From Serendipita indica DSM 11827 (lineage: Eukaryota > Basidiomycota > Agaricomycetes > Sebacinales > Serendipitaceae), in the NCBI GenBank assembly GCA_910890315.1, contig CAJVGD010000027.1, forward strand, positions 124,001 through 188,000: a stretch of 64,000 nucleotides of DNA, read 5' to 3'. The notes under the pieces are model-generated. The model did not search any database. It worked only from the letters and a program-made list of their open reading frames with translations, and had not been told where the DNA came from. Of the stretch, positions 45,799-56,737 are shown in pieces. The first letter of the stretch is position 1; every line of letters starts with the position of its first letter. A program made the translations under genes and the position numbers.

Positions 45799-47818
45799 AT
45801 GCCAGCTCTAGTTCAAAAGGATCGAGGGAGCTTTACCTTTACCGTTGGGAAACTTGGTGTGTCGTGTCCTTGTCGCCGAGCTCGTTGGATGGCTGACAAC
45901 CCTTCTCACATATGACCATCCGAATCTAATCTTTCTGTACGACTCGAATGATGCCCATCTCATCAGACGCCGGCATGGCAGTACGTGGTTAATTTCGCGG
46001 CGGTGGCAGATCAAGGGTTGGCTGACACGAGAGCTGTAGATTCTCATAGGCTCTAGAGCACATCTCATCGAATTTCCATCTATCCTACTCCCCGACGGCG
46101 TCACAGTTGGGTCAATAGTCAACATCAACGTCCAGCGTAATGTCGCAGGTTTGTACTTGGGACGTTGAACGTTCTCTCCAACTGATAGTGGCCTAACAGA
46201 GGAGGAACATCAAAAATCGTCCTTTTGGAAACTTCAAAACGATATTTATATGATGTATGGCATCAAAACTCCCGTTACACCAATACTCAAGGTGACTCCA
46301 CCGTCTTGCCTATTCGTGTTCTAATCGTAGTTCAGCTGAGAAACGTTACACAAACCTCGGTCACACTCGAGTGGCCACCGCTACAACTAGCGACGGCTTC
46401 GCTGCGGTCGCTGGATCTTTATCGTTCCGGACAACGTCTTGCTACTATTCCGAACCCGACAGGGAACACAAGTACCAAAGTATCAGGTGAGGATAACGCC
46501 CCATCCTCACTGAGCTAACAGTTCCAAGGCCTCCAAATGGCATCGCCATACACATTCCAACTAATCCTGCGCACATCGGCTGGAACATATCCTTCCAATG
46601 TCGTCGAGGTCAAAACACACACAATAGAGGACACGAGCGGTATCAGTGTCTGCTTTGGAACGATCTTGGACAGCGACGTTGGTGATGGCAAGTTACCCCT
46701 TATACCGAAAGCATGCACTGATTTCATGTAGGAGAGAGCGCCGCTGGACGAAAAGAGGAACTCAAACGTGCCCTCACTGCCATGGGAGCCAAATACAGCG
46801 AGACGATTCAGATCGACACCACCCATTTCGTCTGCACGACCTCGTTATCCCTTTCTTCTATCGCCAAGGGTGCGCAAAGGGCGTTTCTCCCTGATCATAT
46901 CTGATTGTTTGTAGGTGGAGGTCCAAAAACAGCTGCAGTGACAGAGGAGCCCGGCGTCGAGTACCAAAAGGCTGTTCAACTTAGCATTCCCATCGTGCAA
47001 CCAGACTGGGTACTTGCGTGCTACTATGGTAAAAAGTAAGTTTTCATGTCCGCAGTTTGAAGCAAACGTTGACGTGACGTGCTAGAATGGTGCCTACAGC
47101 ACCTTACTATCTCGGCAGCTCCGTGCCGCCGCTTTTGCAAGGCCACAACCGCGTGCAATCTATCTCTCGACAGAACCAACCACTACCACCTTCGTCACCT
47201 CCAAGCATGACCTCTGCCTCGAGTTCACAAGCCAAGCGTCCCGCAGCCAGTACATCAAATTCACGTTCGAGCGTCTCCGGAGGACCATCTAATAGGGCGA
47301 GCACAAGCACGCCACCAGTTGGGACTAAAACCAAGGGCAAAGAAGCCTTTATCCATCGCGAAGGAGGGGACGAATCAGTACCCAACTCTGCATCGCCAAC
47401 AATCCCTGCTCGCAGCTCTACATCCTCGAACAAGCCGCAACCTGTCCCCGAACCATCCTTGCCGTCTGTCGATGGGGATGAAGAAGACGAAGAAGAACCG
47501 ACGACTCCGTCTGGAAAGAATCGAACGAGGACGGGGACAATGAACAAGGCGTTCAAGTTTCCACCCGAAGGCGGGAAGAATAGTGGAAACCTGAGAATCA
47601 GCCCTCCACCACCTGTCCCGCCTGTCCCGCCTATCATTGTTGTACATGCTGCTCAGGACAGCATCGTTGAGCCACCGAAACCGGCACCCACACCCTCGAC
47701 TGCGCGCGTGATGCCGGAGCCACCGACACCTGATGTTGCGAATCCGCCAAATGTGGATATGAACCGGAGAGATAGTGAAACGGATGGAGGAGAGATTGTC
47801 GAGATTGATTTATCGTAA
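45799..47818 (+). CDS. chs5: CHS5, exomer subunit
   Basis: Predicted 522 residues from nine exons (45799-45856, 45967-45980, 46040-46148, 46200-46291, 46336-46486, 46529-46681, 46732-46869, 46915-47035, 47086-47818), closing in frame. Family knowledge: Chs5 forms the exomer coat with ChAPs and exports cargo such as chitin synthase from the trans-Golgi. Seen here: the N-terminal FTVGKLDAGMAILIGSRAHL, EFPSILLPDGVTVGSIVNIN, then the FN3 domain start LRNVTQTSVTLEWPP. A BRCT domain runs from about SDVGESAAGRKEEL to IPIVQPDWVLACYYG. The tail is Pro/Ser-rich and ends in an acidic patch. Exon 2 is only 14 bases. Intron 1 is unusually long for this window (110 bases). Confidence 0.93.
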
Positions 47819-47864
47819 TGGGTGTCAATATTGAGGTTTAATATAACATACTCGACGAAATGAT

Positions 47865-49278
47865 CTATGCTGTCAGAACGTCTGCTCCGTCATTGGTGAT
47901 CATGACTGTGTGTTCGAATACTGCTCCTCGAGCGCCATTATCCGTCGAAGCAGTCCAATTATCAGGCCATATCCAAATCCTTGGTCGTTCGCCGACACCG
48001 GTTTGGAGTATGATGGGCTAGATATGATGAGCATTCGAATATGGGGTGGAGTACACGCCTACCTCGATGGTGAAGCAATCCCCTGGTTCCATGATTCCCG
48101 GTTCTTCATTGTCTAAACTCGTTGGTACGGGAAAATGAGCAGTTGAGAGTGAGCTCACAGGAATGAACGATATAAGGCCGGGTGTGGAATGCTCTGCCAA
48201 TGCCATGTCCAGAAAACGCATTACAGATTGTGTAAACGACATCGTCGCACTGAGGTCGTGGCGTTGTTGCCGACTAGACGAGTGTTGGAGTATGGAGTAC
48301 AGTAAAAGGCGAGACGTACGCCGTAAATGAACGAGTGGATCGCAGCCCCGATACCGCGGTATGGAACGCCTGGTCTGCATACGCTGATGCCGAGTTTGAG
48401 AGCCTCTTGGGCGGTCTTTAAAAGATGCAACCCTTTGTCGTCCTGGATAAAGGGGTTAATAGACTGGAATGGAGAGCAGCGAGTCGCATACGACTTGTCC
48501 GACGGTGACAGTTCGCGAGGTATCTCCATGAAACCCGTCTAGATAGACAGTGATATCTAGATTCACGATATCCCCGTCTTGAAGTGGTCGTCTTTAAAGA
48601 GTTTATCAACCGAGATTGAAAGAATGAAAGGGCTCACTTGTCTGGAATCCCATGCGAAACGACATTGTTTACCTGAATGAGTTAATACGAGTTCTGTACG
48701 CGCCAAAAGTACTTACGCTGGTGCAGATAGACTTTGGAAATCCGTCGTAGCCCAACGGAGAGGGATAAGCCCCGTGAAAGATGCAGAATTGATGAACCAT
48801 GTCATCTATGTGAGCGGTTGTCACACCTTCCTTGGTCTAGTGAGTACTTATATGGATATGGAGGCACTAGGTGTACCATTACGAGTGAGGTTGCAAAGTC
48901 GAGTGTCTGCTTTGCGAGTGCGCAGGCCTCTCGCATCTTCCTTTCATCGTCGCTCCCGAGTTCTAACCGACTCGAAAGTAAAAGCGACTTTGCAGATGGA
49001 TCTGCGATATAAGGTGGCCGAGGGATATGCGGAGGTACTGCGTTTACAAACGCACTCTTTGGTGATAAGCTTGGTTTGGAGGGGAGTATAATCTCATAGT
49101 TTCCAAACTCTGGGTCTTCTAGCTCTGAATCTGTGCTCTCGGCTTCGGACGAAAACTTGTTGCGAGGTGTTTGAGAGAAGAGGGCGCGGGGTGGATGTTG
49201 TAATCGATTATCATATGCCCATGTAGGTATTCTGAGACGTGTTCCAGATTGTCTGAGGAGCCGTGGAACCAGCCGCAT
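47865..49278 (-). CDS. Methionine aminopeptidase type I, probably mitochondrial
   Basis: Removes N-terminal Met from new proteins. ATG at 49278 opens a basic, Arg-rich leader ([20 protein letters not shown]) that looks like a mitochondrial presequence. The catalytic domain follows: [68 protein letters not shown] (two metal-binding Asp), [13 protein letters not shown] (metal-binding His), CFTIEP and [11 protein letters not shown] (metal-binding Glu residues). Exons 1 to 4 start at 49278, 48836, 48672 and 48591; three or more follow. The protein ends GADVLTA. All metal ligands are present, so it should be active. About 400 residues, in line with organellar members. Confidence 0.92.
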
Positions 49279-49394
49279 ATTTGTTGGGGTCCAACCTTTG
49301 ACTTGTTGGCTTCGATCATCAGAAACAAGGCAAGCCGGCAGACTGCTGGTGCCTAACAGCCGCAATTTCCGTTTAATTTTTTGATGGAGAGAAG

Positions 49395-49757
49395 ATGGGA
49401 GACGCGAAGACACGAGAGGACTGTTCGGAGGAGCGGCTGGGAGAGGACTGGTCTATACTCACGTCCTCTATTTCTCGTTCTGGACGCGGATCACATGATA
49501 TACACGTCAGCAATGATGACATGGTCATGCTGGATGAGACCCCGAATCTCCAGTCAGACGCAGAGTCAGTACTCGCCCCATGTTCCCCTCGTCTTGACAA
49601 ATTTCTCAGACATTTGTCCCACAAAAAAAGCACACTAGCCTCTGTGCCGGATTGGCAGTTCATCTCGGCAGATGCCTTCGACAGGACCCAACCTCTGGTG
49701 TCCTCGCTGTTCCTCTCACAGCGGAGACCCTCTTTGACCCGCAACACCTCTCCATGA
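49395..49757 (+). CDS. Possible small protein or first exon, unknown
   Basis: An open frame of 120 codons starting MGDAKTREDCSEERLGEDWS, 116 bases from the diverging aminopeptidase start. Composition is protein-like (Ser/Asp-rich, with KFLRHLSHKKS and PDWQFISADAF). The opposite strand is also open over the same stretch, so the coding strand is not certain. No domain recognised and no downstream exon identified. Confidence 0.3.
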   Translation: MGDAKTREDCSEERLGEDWSILTSSISRSGRGSHDIHVSNDDMVMLDETPNLQSDAESVLAPCSPRLDKFLRHLSHKKSTLASVPDWQFISADAFDRTQPLVSSLFLSQRRPSLTRNTSP

Positions 49758-50478
49758 CATTGTTCATAGCGGATTCACAAGATTACCCCGCCGGGCAGCA
49801 GAGAACGGTTCGAACAAGCCGCCCCAGTCGTGCTCAACAAGCACCGGAGTCTCGATCAAAATACAGATGTGAGAAGTCAGTGGGGTTCCCACGATGCCAG
49901 TGTACGAAGATTGTATTGAACTGACGCGAATAGCGTCACAGAAGACGTCGTTCACAAGTCGACAACAACTGCCGAGCGTCTAGATAGAAAACAGTGTGGC
50001 AAAGAGACTGCCCTCCTACAACCAGTCGCTTCGCCGGCTCTTTATTCGCATTTCTCGCTCGTGCCAGCGGCGATGCTCCCACCTAGTCATCGTCTAGGCC
50101 ACAGCGATTGCTCGACGGCTGACGACGCCTCTCCTCGAGCTTAAACTGAATGCTAGATAGCCAAAACAGACTGGAATGCAACTGATCAAGTGACACGAAG
50201 ACGCCTGATGGGCGGAACCGGCCTCTCGAGGTCTCCCCTTCTGGCCCATTCCTCCTCGCTGGCCAACATGTACCGCCCCAACAAGACTCCAACCCGCCTT
50301 GTTACATTCAAACTATCAGAAAAGACCCGCGAGGACTGCGCCATATGATTCATCCCAAACAGCGTTCACGGCACTCTCAGCTGGCAGGCTAGACTTATAT
50401 AAGGACACGAAGACCGCGTATCGAAAACTACATCGTCTCACACATCGTCTTGATTCAACTTCAAGTTCCCCGAGCACC
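49758..50478. other. Spacer upstream of the dsRNA-binding protein
   Basis: Nothing recognisable apart from the promoter of the next gene. The frame of that gene is open for some way upstream of its ATG, but homology does not support an extended N-terminus. Confidence 0.45.
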
Positions 50479-50807
50479 ATGCCCGCTGAAAGCAGTAATG
50501 CCCAGGACCCCCGCCAGGAGGTAGAAGAGATCAAGAACCAGAACAAGCTTGATGTGACCTTTAACGACGATAATAACGTTGGTAACGATACGAACGCAAT
50601 GTGGGAGTGCATCTACTATTATAATGGAGACGAGATCGGTGTTGCCCGGGCGACAAGCAAACAAGAGGCGAAAAGATTGGCAGCTATACAAGCTCGTGAT
50701 AAGTTGAATCGTATGGGATACTGTAAGTGTCTCTCACTGGGTGTCACTGTTCTACCTACTGAGACTGTTTAGACCGACAATCCAAAAAGTCGTCCAAAGC
50801 CCAATAA
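50479..50807 (+). CDS. Small stand-alone dsRNA-binding-motif protein
   Basis: Two exons (50479-50722 and 50773-50807) give 92 residues. After an acidic leader come MWECIYYYNGDEIGVARATS and KQEAKRLAAIQARDKLNRMG. This is the second half of a double-stranded RNA-binding fold: the beta strands, the conserved Gly, and the final helix with its K-x-x-A-K-x-x-A-A pattern. The C-terminus is a basic tail (RQSKKSSKAQ). No catalytic domain is attached. Family knowledge: lone dsRBD proteins often partner Dicer or ADAR-type enzymes or buffer structured RNA. The role here is unknown. Confidence 0.75.
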
Positions 50808-51214
50808 TGGACCCATGTTTGGTCGTATATATCCATGTGTGCTCGCTGAACCTTCTACCTTTCCATTGACGAGCCTACTGCAATCCTCGCTTCTCTCCAG
50901 CTATTTTCAGCTACCTTTAGTTATCTTCAGTTATGTTCCGCGTCTTCTATGACACATCATTATGCTACTTTATTTCTTTACTCTTTACCGAACCCGCTGG
51001 TGACGGTGGCATCTGAACCTGGACCCGCCTCGAATACCAAACCTTGATAAAGCGGAACCCTGTTGACTCTAAGCAACTCTTAATAGAGTCTAATATCGAT
51101 ATCTTTACTATACGACGTCCAAGAGCAGGCATTTCTCCCCACCTTGGCGGTCAACTGCGGCTTACGGGCCTGGAGCGTCTTCAAGGCTTTGTCAAATTGT
51201 CAGCGCTGTAAATC
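50808..51214. other. Intergenic, dsRBD gene / DUF2415 gene
   Basis: No gene supported. Contains the upstream gene's 3' flank and the DUF2415 promoter. Confidence 0.5.
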
Positions 51215-54198
51215 ATGACAATTATGGCCAATCGTCCAATTGCCCAGAGGCGTGCTCTGGTTCATATTGATAATATGTATGTGAGCGTCTTGATCTCTCG
51301 CACCCGTTAATCGTCAAGGCTGATGTATTCTGTCTTCCAGTCAACTAAGGAACCTGATCCATGCGACGGAGCGTCCAGGGGATGTACTCACGGTCCGGTC
51401 AGACGCCGTCGTTCGGTACAATGTGCATTCGAAGGAGGTATAGCCCTGGAATACATGACAAGAAGAGTACGCTGACATGTTGAACTGGATACAGCGATCA
51501 GAGACGATTGGTCGTCTGTCCTTTTCACCCACCAGCTTGGCCTACGATCCTGCAACGGGTAGAGGCGATGTCGGTGCCGTTGCTGTTGGTGGACATTCAG
51601 GCGAAGTTTCGGTATTCGCTATCGATGCGTATGCGACGACACGCGAGCGCGACAGACTCGCCCATGACCGGACATCACTCCACTACGACCCATACAAGAC
51701 GGCGACAGACACTGAATTGGAAGAAGGCAAAATCACCTTTAGGTCCGCTCGGTCTATTATCAATGCCGTCTCTTTTGCTCCGATGGGTGCGCAAAACGAT
51801 CCGAGCAAGATGTACAGGACCCAGAGGAGGCTGCTCGTCTCTAGCAACGATTATACAGTCCGGGTCTACAGACTCTTGTTCACCAAAGTCGTTGGCCGGA
51901 ACACGACCCACATCCGCGTGGTGGAGGAGGCTTGCGCGCGCCATAATACTTGTATCAACCATGGTATGTAAGAACTTGGAAGACCTCACCATTTCTTATT
52001 CTGTTTTAGCATCCGTCTCACCAGATGGTCGGTTACTGTTGACCGCGGGAGATACGCCGCACTTGCATCTCCACGCGCTCCCTTACACGTCGTTTGGTTC
52101 AACAGACTTTTTGTCCGTCACCGAGGGTCTATCGACGTTGAAGACACGGACCCTCTTGGAAACACGCTCTTATCAGCCAAAACCTATATTCGTTATCCCC
52201 ACCTCGGGTCTCAATCCGTCTGTCGACTATTGGCATGCCGGAGTTGGTGGTCAGTCTTCTCAAGAAGCAATCTTCTCAACCGCTTTTTCTTCCGACGGAC
52301 TCAAGGTTGCTGCCGGAAGTCAGGATGGCATTGTCCAGGTGAGACATCTCCAGATTTTCCCGCTCGATGGGCTCATTAACGAATAGGTATGGGACATAAG
52401 GTCACTGAAGCGACGACTCGCCCACTTTAAGACTGGGCCCGAGTCTGACTTTGGACAGTTCTGGAGCAAGCCGTATCCAGACGAGGGTAACGTGGATCCA
52501 GGGCGCGGATGTTTGGGCAAGTTTTGGGGAATTCGTTCGCTCCGCTTTGCATCCTCATCAAGCTATGGATTGGGCGGCGAACGGCGCGAGCTGCTCGTCT
52601 TTTCGGAGCATCAATCCTCTGTTCATCTAGTGGACGCCCGTACCTTTTCCACCGACCCTGATTCTTTCCGCTCCTTGCATCTACCTGACATTGTCAAAAA
52701 GTATCCGATATCAGCATACGATGCAACACAGGCCAGTCTTGCGGCTCAAACTGTGGACGGACAAGGAAGGAAACGCAAGCGAGGGGGAAGTGAAGTGGAC
52801 GGGGATGGCGAGCGCAAGCGACGAGGGCAGACCTCTCGCATGGAGAGTACGATCCCGGCGTTGCGACGATCCCTTGCAATGGGATTAGCAGATGATGCGG
52901 CTCAGGAGTACGAGGGACTCCGGCTTGGGGGTGACGTCAGCGTTCTCAGAAACCGCTGGGCTCGTGTTTCTCGCTCAGTGCTGCCTACACCTTCAAGTGC
53001 CCGCAACGATGCGACCCTAGGGTATTCCCGCGATTGGAACCCGATAGACGACGTACTGCTGGACCTTCACGGACGACTCGGCACTCGTAGTCCGAGAGGC
53101 CTGAGGGTAGACAATTCTGTGGGAGACGAATTCTCTACCTTGCGTATGAGACGAAGCGCGGTGGCGAGACGGCTCTCGTCGCTTTTGGATGGCTTGTCGC
53201 AATCTGAAAGAAGCAGAGATATAACTCCAGCTCCCGTCGCTCTACTCAACGACCCGCGTATCACTGCCGCGGAGCGCCTCGCCGAACTTCGAGCGGTCCA
53301 AGATGCTCTCTTGTCCGTCGGCGTGGAGGAGAGTTCGGATCTGGACGAGGAAGAGGAGATGGAGATGGACCCACTTTTCGAGAACGAACCAACCCAGATT
53401 CGGGACGCGTCTAGAGAAGATGCGGGACAGACGCACACTGACGAGGAGGTCGATATCGGATGGATCTGGCCTGATGAGAACTCGAATTCACCCCGAATTC
53501 CTCTCATGGATCTTTTCCCGGGGCTCGTGGGCTCTTCCACAGGGCCTGATACTTTTGACATTGTCGATGTTGCGCAAAGTCCGTCGATCGAATCTCTGCC
53601 AGACTTTGTCGAAACATCCGACGCGCCGGTGATAGATGTAACATCGCCAACTCCGCAAGAAGAGGATATGTCTCTAAGTCGACAAGACGAGATGTCAGAG
53701 ACAAGAACTTTTGACCGTCTTTGGCCAAATCCATCACCACTACCGACCTCGGGAGGGCTTCGCGTTGTGCAAAATCTACTTCGACCCCCCGTCGATCCAT
53801 CCAACGCTGCAACCCACAACTTTTTGTCCTCGACCAGCGCTCGCCTTCAGCCTTTTTCAAGTCGTGCGTATGGAGGCGCACCAATTTCCATAGGGGCGCG
53901 CAGTCCATACCCGCGAGAGTTTGCCAAGTATCACATCGATGACAGCGATGACGAGGAGTTTCTGGATCGTCCATTAGATGTTGCCGGTATCACACTCGGA
54001 CTACCTGGGACGGCAAGCGAAGGGACCCTCATTATCGCTGCGGCGCTGCAGACGCCCGACGGACAAGACAAGCTTCATAGAACGAGACTGCTCCAGTTTG
54101 ACCTAGGATCAAGATGTGACGATTCGGAGATAGGGACGTGCGCGGCGGGTGAGGGGCGGTACGCACGCAGGCGATTTGCCCAAGGTGGCTTTCAGTGA
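51215..54198 (+). CDS. WD-repeat protein with DUF2415 domain
   Basis: Predicted 922 residues from five exons (51215-51276, 51341-51437, 51495-51963, 52010-52338, 52387-54198), in frame. The N-terminal half is a beta propeller: TIGRLSFSPTSLAYD, VAVGGHSGEVSVFAI, ASVSPDGRLLLTAGD, FSTAFSSDGLKVAAGSQDG and VWDIRSLKRRL. DUF2415 follows (RRELLVFSEHQSSVHLVDAR). The C-terminal half is low-complexity, acidic and Ser-rich, with a basic cluster RKRKRGG that may be a nuclear signal. Conserved in fungi. I do not know an established biochemical role. Start chosen at MTIMANRPIAQRRALVHID, the first ATG joining the family-like sequence; a second in-frame ATG lies three codons on. Confidence 0.85.
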
Positions 54199-54678
54199 TC
54201 TATAATTTTCTGCTTATTCTGCTGTATCATCATGTCTGTATCGTATCGTGTATGTTCTTTGTCAATATTGCGCAGAAGTCTCCTGGCTATTAACATAGTG
54301 AGCGCTCTCGTAATCGACTTTGTTAGGGCTCCAACTTGATCCATTTGATATTCCCTGAAATTGTTGACGTTGAAACAACGGACCAGGGCCGAAATCGTCG
54401 GCTTGCCAGCATCAAGTCCCACCCGCCATAGATTCGACCAGAAGATGGACGTTTGAGTCCGCCGCGGCGCCCAAAGTAGACCAAACTCTGCCCTATTCCT
54501 CAAGTAACTCGGCCCGGCATCTGAAACCTTGTCAAATGATTTCAGCGTCTATTCGGCTTCTACTGCGATTATATCATATCGGAATCGAACAGATGACCTT
54601 TTCTACCAAGGACCCGGGAAGGCTCAGACTCAAACCTGACCCCTCCGCTCTTCTGCGCGAAGAGCCGCATTCGCAGTC
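54199..54678. other. Intergenic, DUF2415 gene / seven-helix gene 3
   Basis: No gene supported; 3' flank and promoter only. Confidence 0.5.
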
Positions 54679-56279
54679 ATGGCACTCGACGACGTACCCA
54701 CGGGTTCGCTTTCAGGCGTATTTCCACCTGGTCGCGAGGTTCTCTTTCGTACGCTCTCGTGTATCATCACGTTTCTCGGTGCGTGCTTTGGCGTGTTGTT
54801 ACCTTGCTTTAATCCAATATTCAGGCCTCTCTGTAATCAGCTTCTGCTTTGCCCACCGCATGATCAAGTTGGGGCTCCTCTCACGCGTCGGTGAGCCGCT
54901 CGATGACAACTCGCCACCTGCTCAAGTCCCAAGGTTATCATGCATTGACTCCTCTAAAGGTCTTGATGCTACTCCTTCTTGTAGATTCGTATGTCCGCTG
55001 TACGTGTCGCCATGCGATTTACTCAGTCCTTCTCAGGTGGATTTTTCTCCTCGGCTGTACGTATCATCACACAATAGTCCCTCATGCCAATAATTCACAA
55101 GCCGGGATTTATATTAATGGTCTTGGCACGTCATTGAACGCAAGAGTGTGCCGCTCGGTCCCTATCACCTGCATTCTCGTTTACTCATTCGGAAAGATTT
55201 TGATCTACCTCATGCTCGGTTCGTTTCATCCCCTCTACTATTTCATTCCCTGAGTACTTTCAGTTGAGCGGCTATACGTCGTATGGCCAAATCGCGGAAC
55301 CCGTCGCTCCTCTCCTGTTTGGACGGGTGGTATAGTCGTCATCACTGGATACGCAGTCATGTCTATTGTCATGATCTTCCGTGCGTATCGACACCCGCTG
55401 GTTTAACATGGCTTATATAATTCATATACAGGTCAGTCCTGTGTGATCCGCGAAGACCTCCAGTGTATCGTGGTGACGGATACATCAAACGTTATCGTAA
55501 TCGTATCATGCGACGTCGTTGCAAGCCTTCTTCTCACTGGTTTTTTCCTTTGGCCACTGTGGCGTCATCGAGGTCTCAGTCGGGAGCTCCGACGAATCGC
55601 CTCCCGGACAACTATGTGAGTCTCATTGATTCTCTAGAAAGCCGACTGAAAATGATTGATAGAGCAACCGTCCTATATCTCATCATGACCATCTCCAACA
55701 TCCTTAACCTCATCCCGGGACAGATGATTACCTGGATATGTCTTACAATATGCTCACTGGATATCTGTGGGCATACGCTTGTCATGTTTTGGCTCACTCG
55801 CCCAAAGTTTAGGCGTGCGACGCAACAACCAGCCAACATTTGCGGCTCAGCCTCGGCAGGCGTTAGTCTCAGCAAGGCTACTAAACTGCATCAACTGGAC
55901 ACTGCCTTTGGACTCTCTTACCCTTCATGGCAATCCACGGATAGGACCAGTATTGTAGATCAAGTCACAAAACGAGATGGGCCATGGTGCGAGAAGTACG
56001 TATATGATGCGCCTGAACTAGGCATCTGTTTCAAAAGAATCTACTTGCTCAATCATACTCTTCCAGGGACGTCCTTGATGATACAAGAGGAGCCAATACT
56101 CATGAATTGCCATCTGAGGGGGTGAGGAGTTCACAGAGGGCTATTTTCGATCCAGAAATACAATCGAATCATTCAGCAGGTGATGAATCGGGGCTTCAGG
56201 ATGATTTGGATCTCGCGCTCACAGAACAAAAGCAAGATGGCGATATTGCAAATGACATTGAGGCGACTAGTCGAGTCTA
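54679..56279 (+). CDS. Seven-helix membrane protein, copy 3 (tail frame interrupted)
   Basis: Starts MALDDVPTGSLSGVFPPGRE. Exons 54679-54778, 54825-54886, 54927-54988, 55037-55056, 55102-55218, 55264-55380, 55432-55615 and 55663 onward. The 20-base and 117-base exons match the other copies. Landmarks: SVISFCFAHRMIKLGLLS, LKVLMLLLLVDSWIFLLG, GKILIYLMLLERLYVVWP, SCVIREDLQC, LLTGFFLWPLWRHRGLS and SLDICGHTLVMFWLTRPKF. As read, the frame stops at 56123-56125. One more base at the run of five G (56118-56122) would extend it to 56279 with a tail (DESGLQDDLDLALTEQ) like that of copy 4. About 374 residues as read, about 425 if extended. Sister of copy 4 rather than of copies 1 and 2. Confidence 0.75.
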
Positions 56280-56737
56280 GAAACCTGCTGCATATACACT
56301 ATTATCCTGTTCCCTTTAAAGTCTGTTCGGATTGTACCTCGAAATTCATGTGTGGGGCAAGGGGCGCTACAGCGTTTGACCAGGTCCAGTGGCGTTCAAA
56401 AAGTCGGAAAGACCCGAATAGTCGGGGTGATTCTCGCCATGCAGTGGCAACTTGCAACAACAAACATCCCCGCCGACACGCGACGAATGAGTTAAGGTTA
56501 GGCTTCTTTCTGCATTAAATCTAGTGCGGAACTGCCGGCATCTCTGGGGTTCCGCTATTCATTGATTACATCTGCCCTTGTCGGATTTGGTCAAGTCTGC
56601 GTCCGCGCCGATTTTGACGGCGCCGCTAAATAGACGGGGATAAGTTTCGCGGTAGCCTTGTCGCAGACCTTGGCCCAACCGCTTTCCTGCGTGGTGCACG
56701 CACTGGGGCTCCCTCCATAGTTGTAGTCTAGGTGACA
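56280..56737. other. Intergenic, seven-helix genes 3 and 4
   Basis: No gene supported. Confidence 0.5.

Noticed and set aside
45840-45900. Apparent frame shift in CHS5 after FTVGKL
   Set aside because: A 110-base intron with canonical ends followed by a 14-base exon restores the conserved DAGMA sequence; no break is needed.
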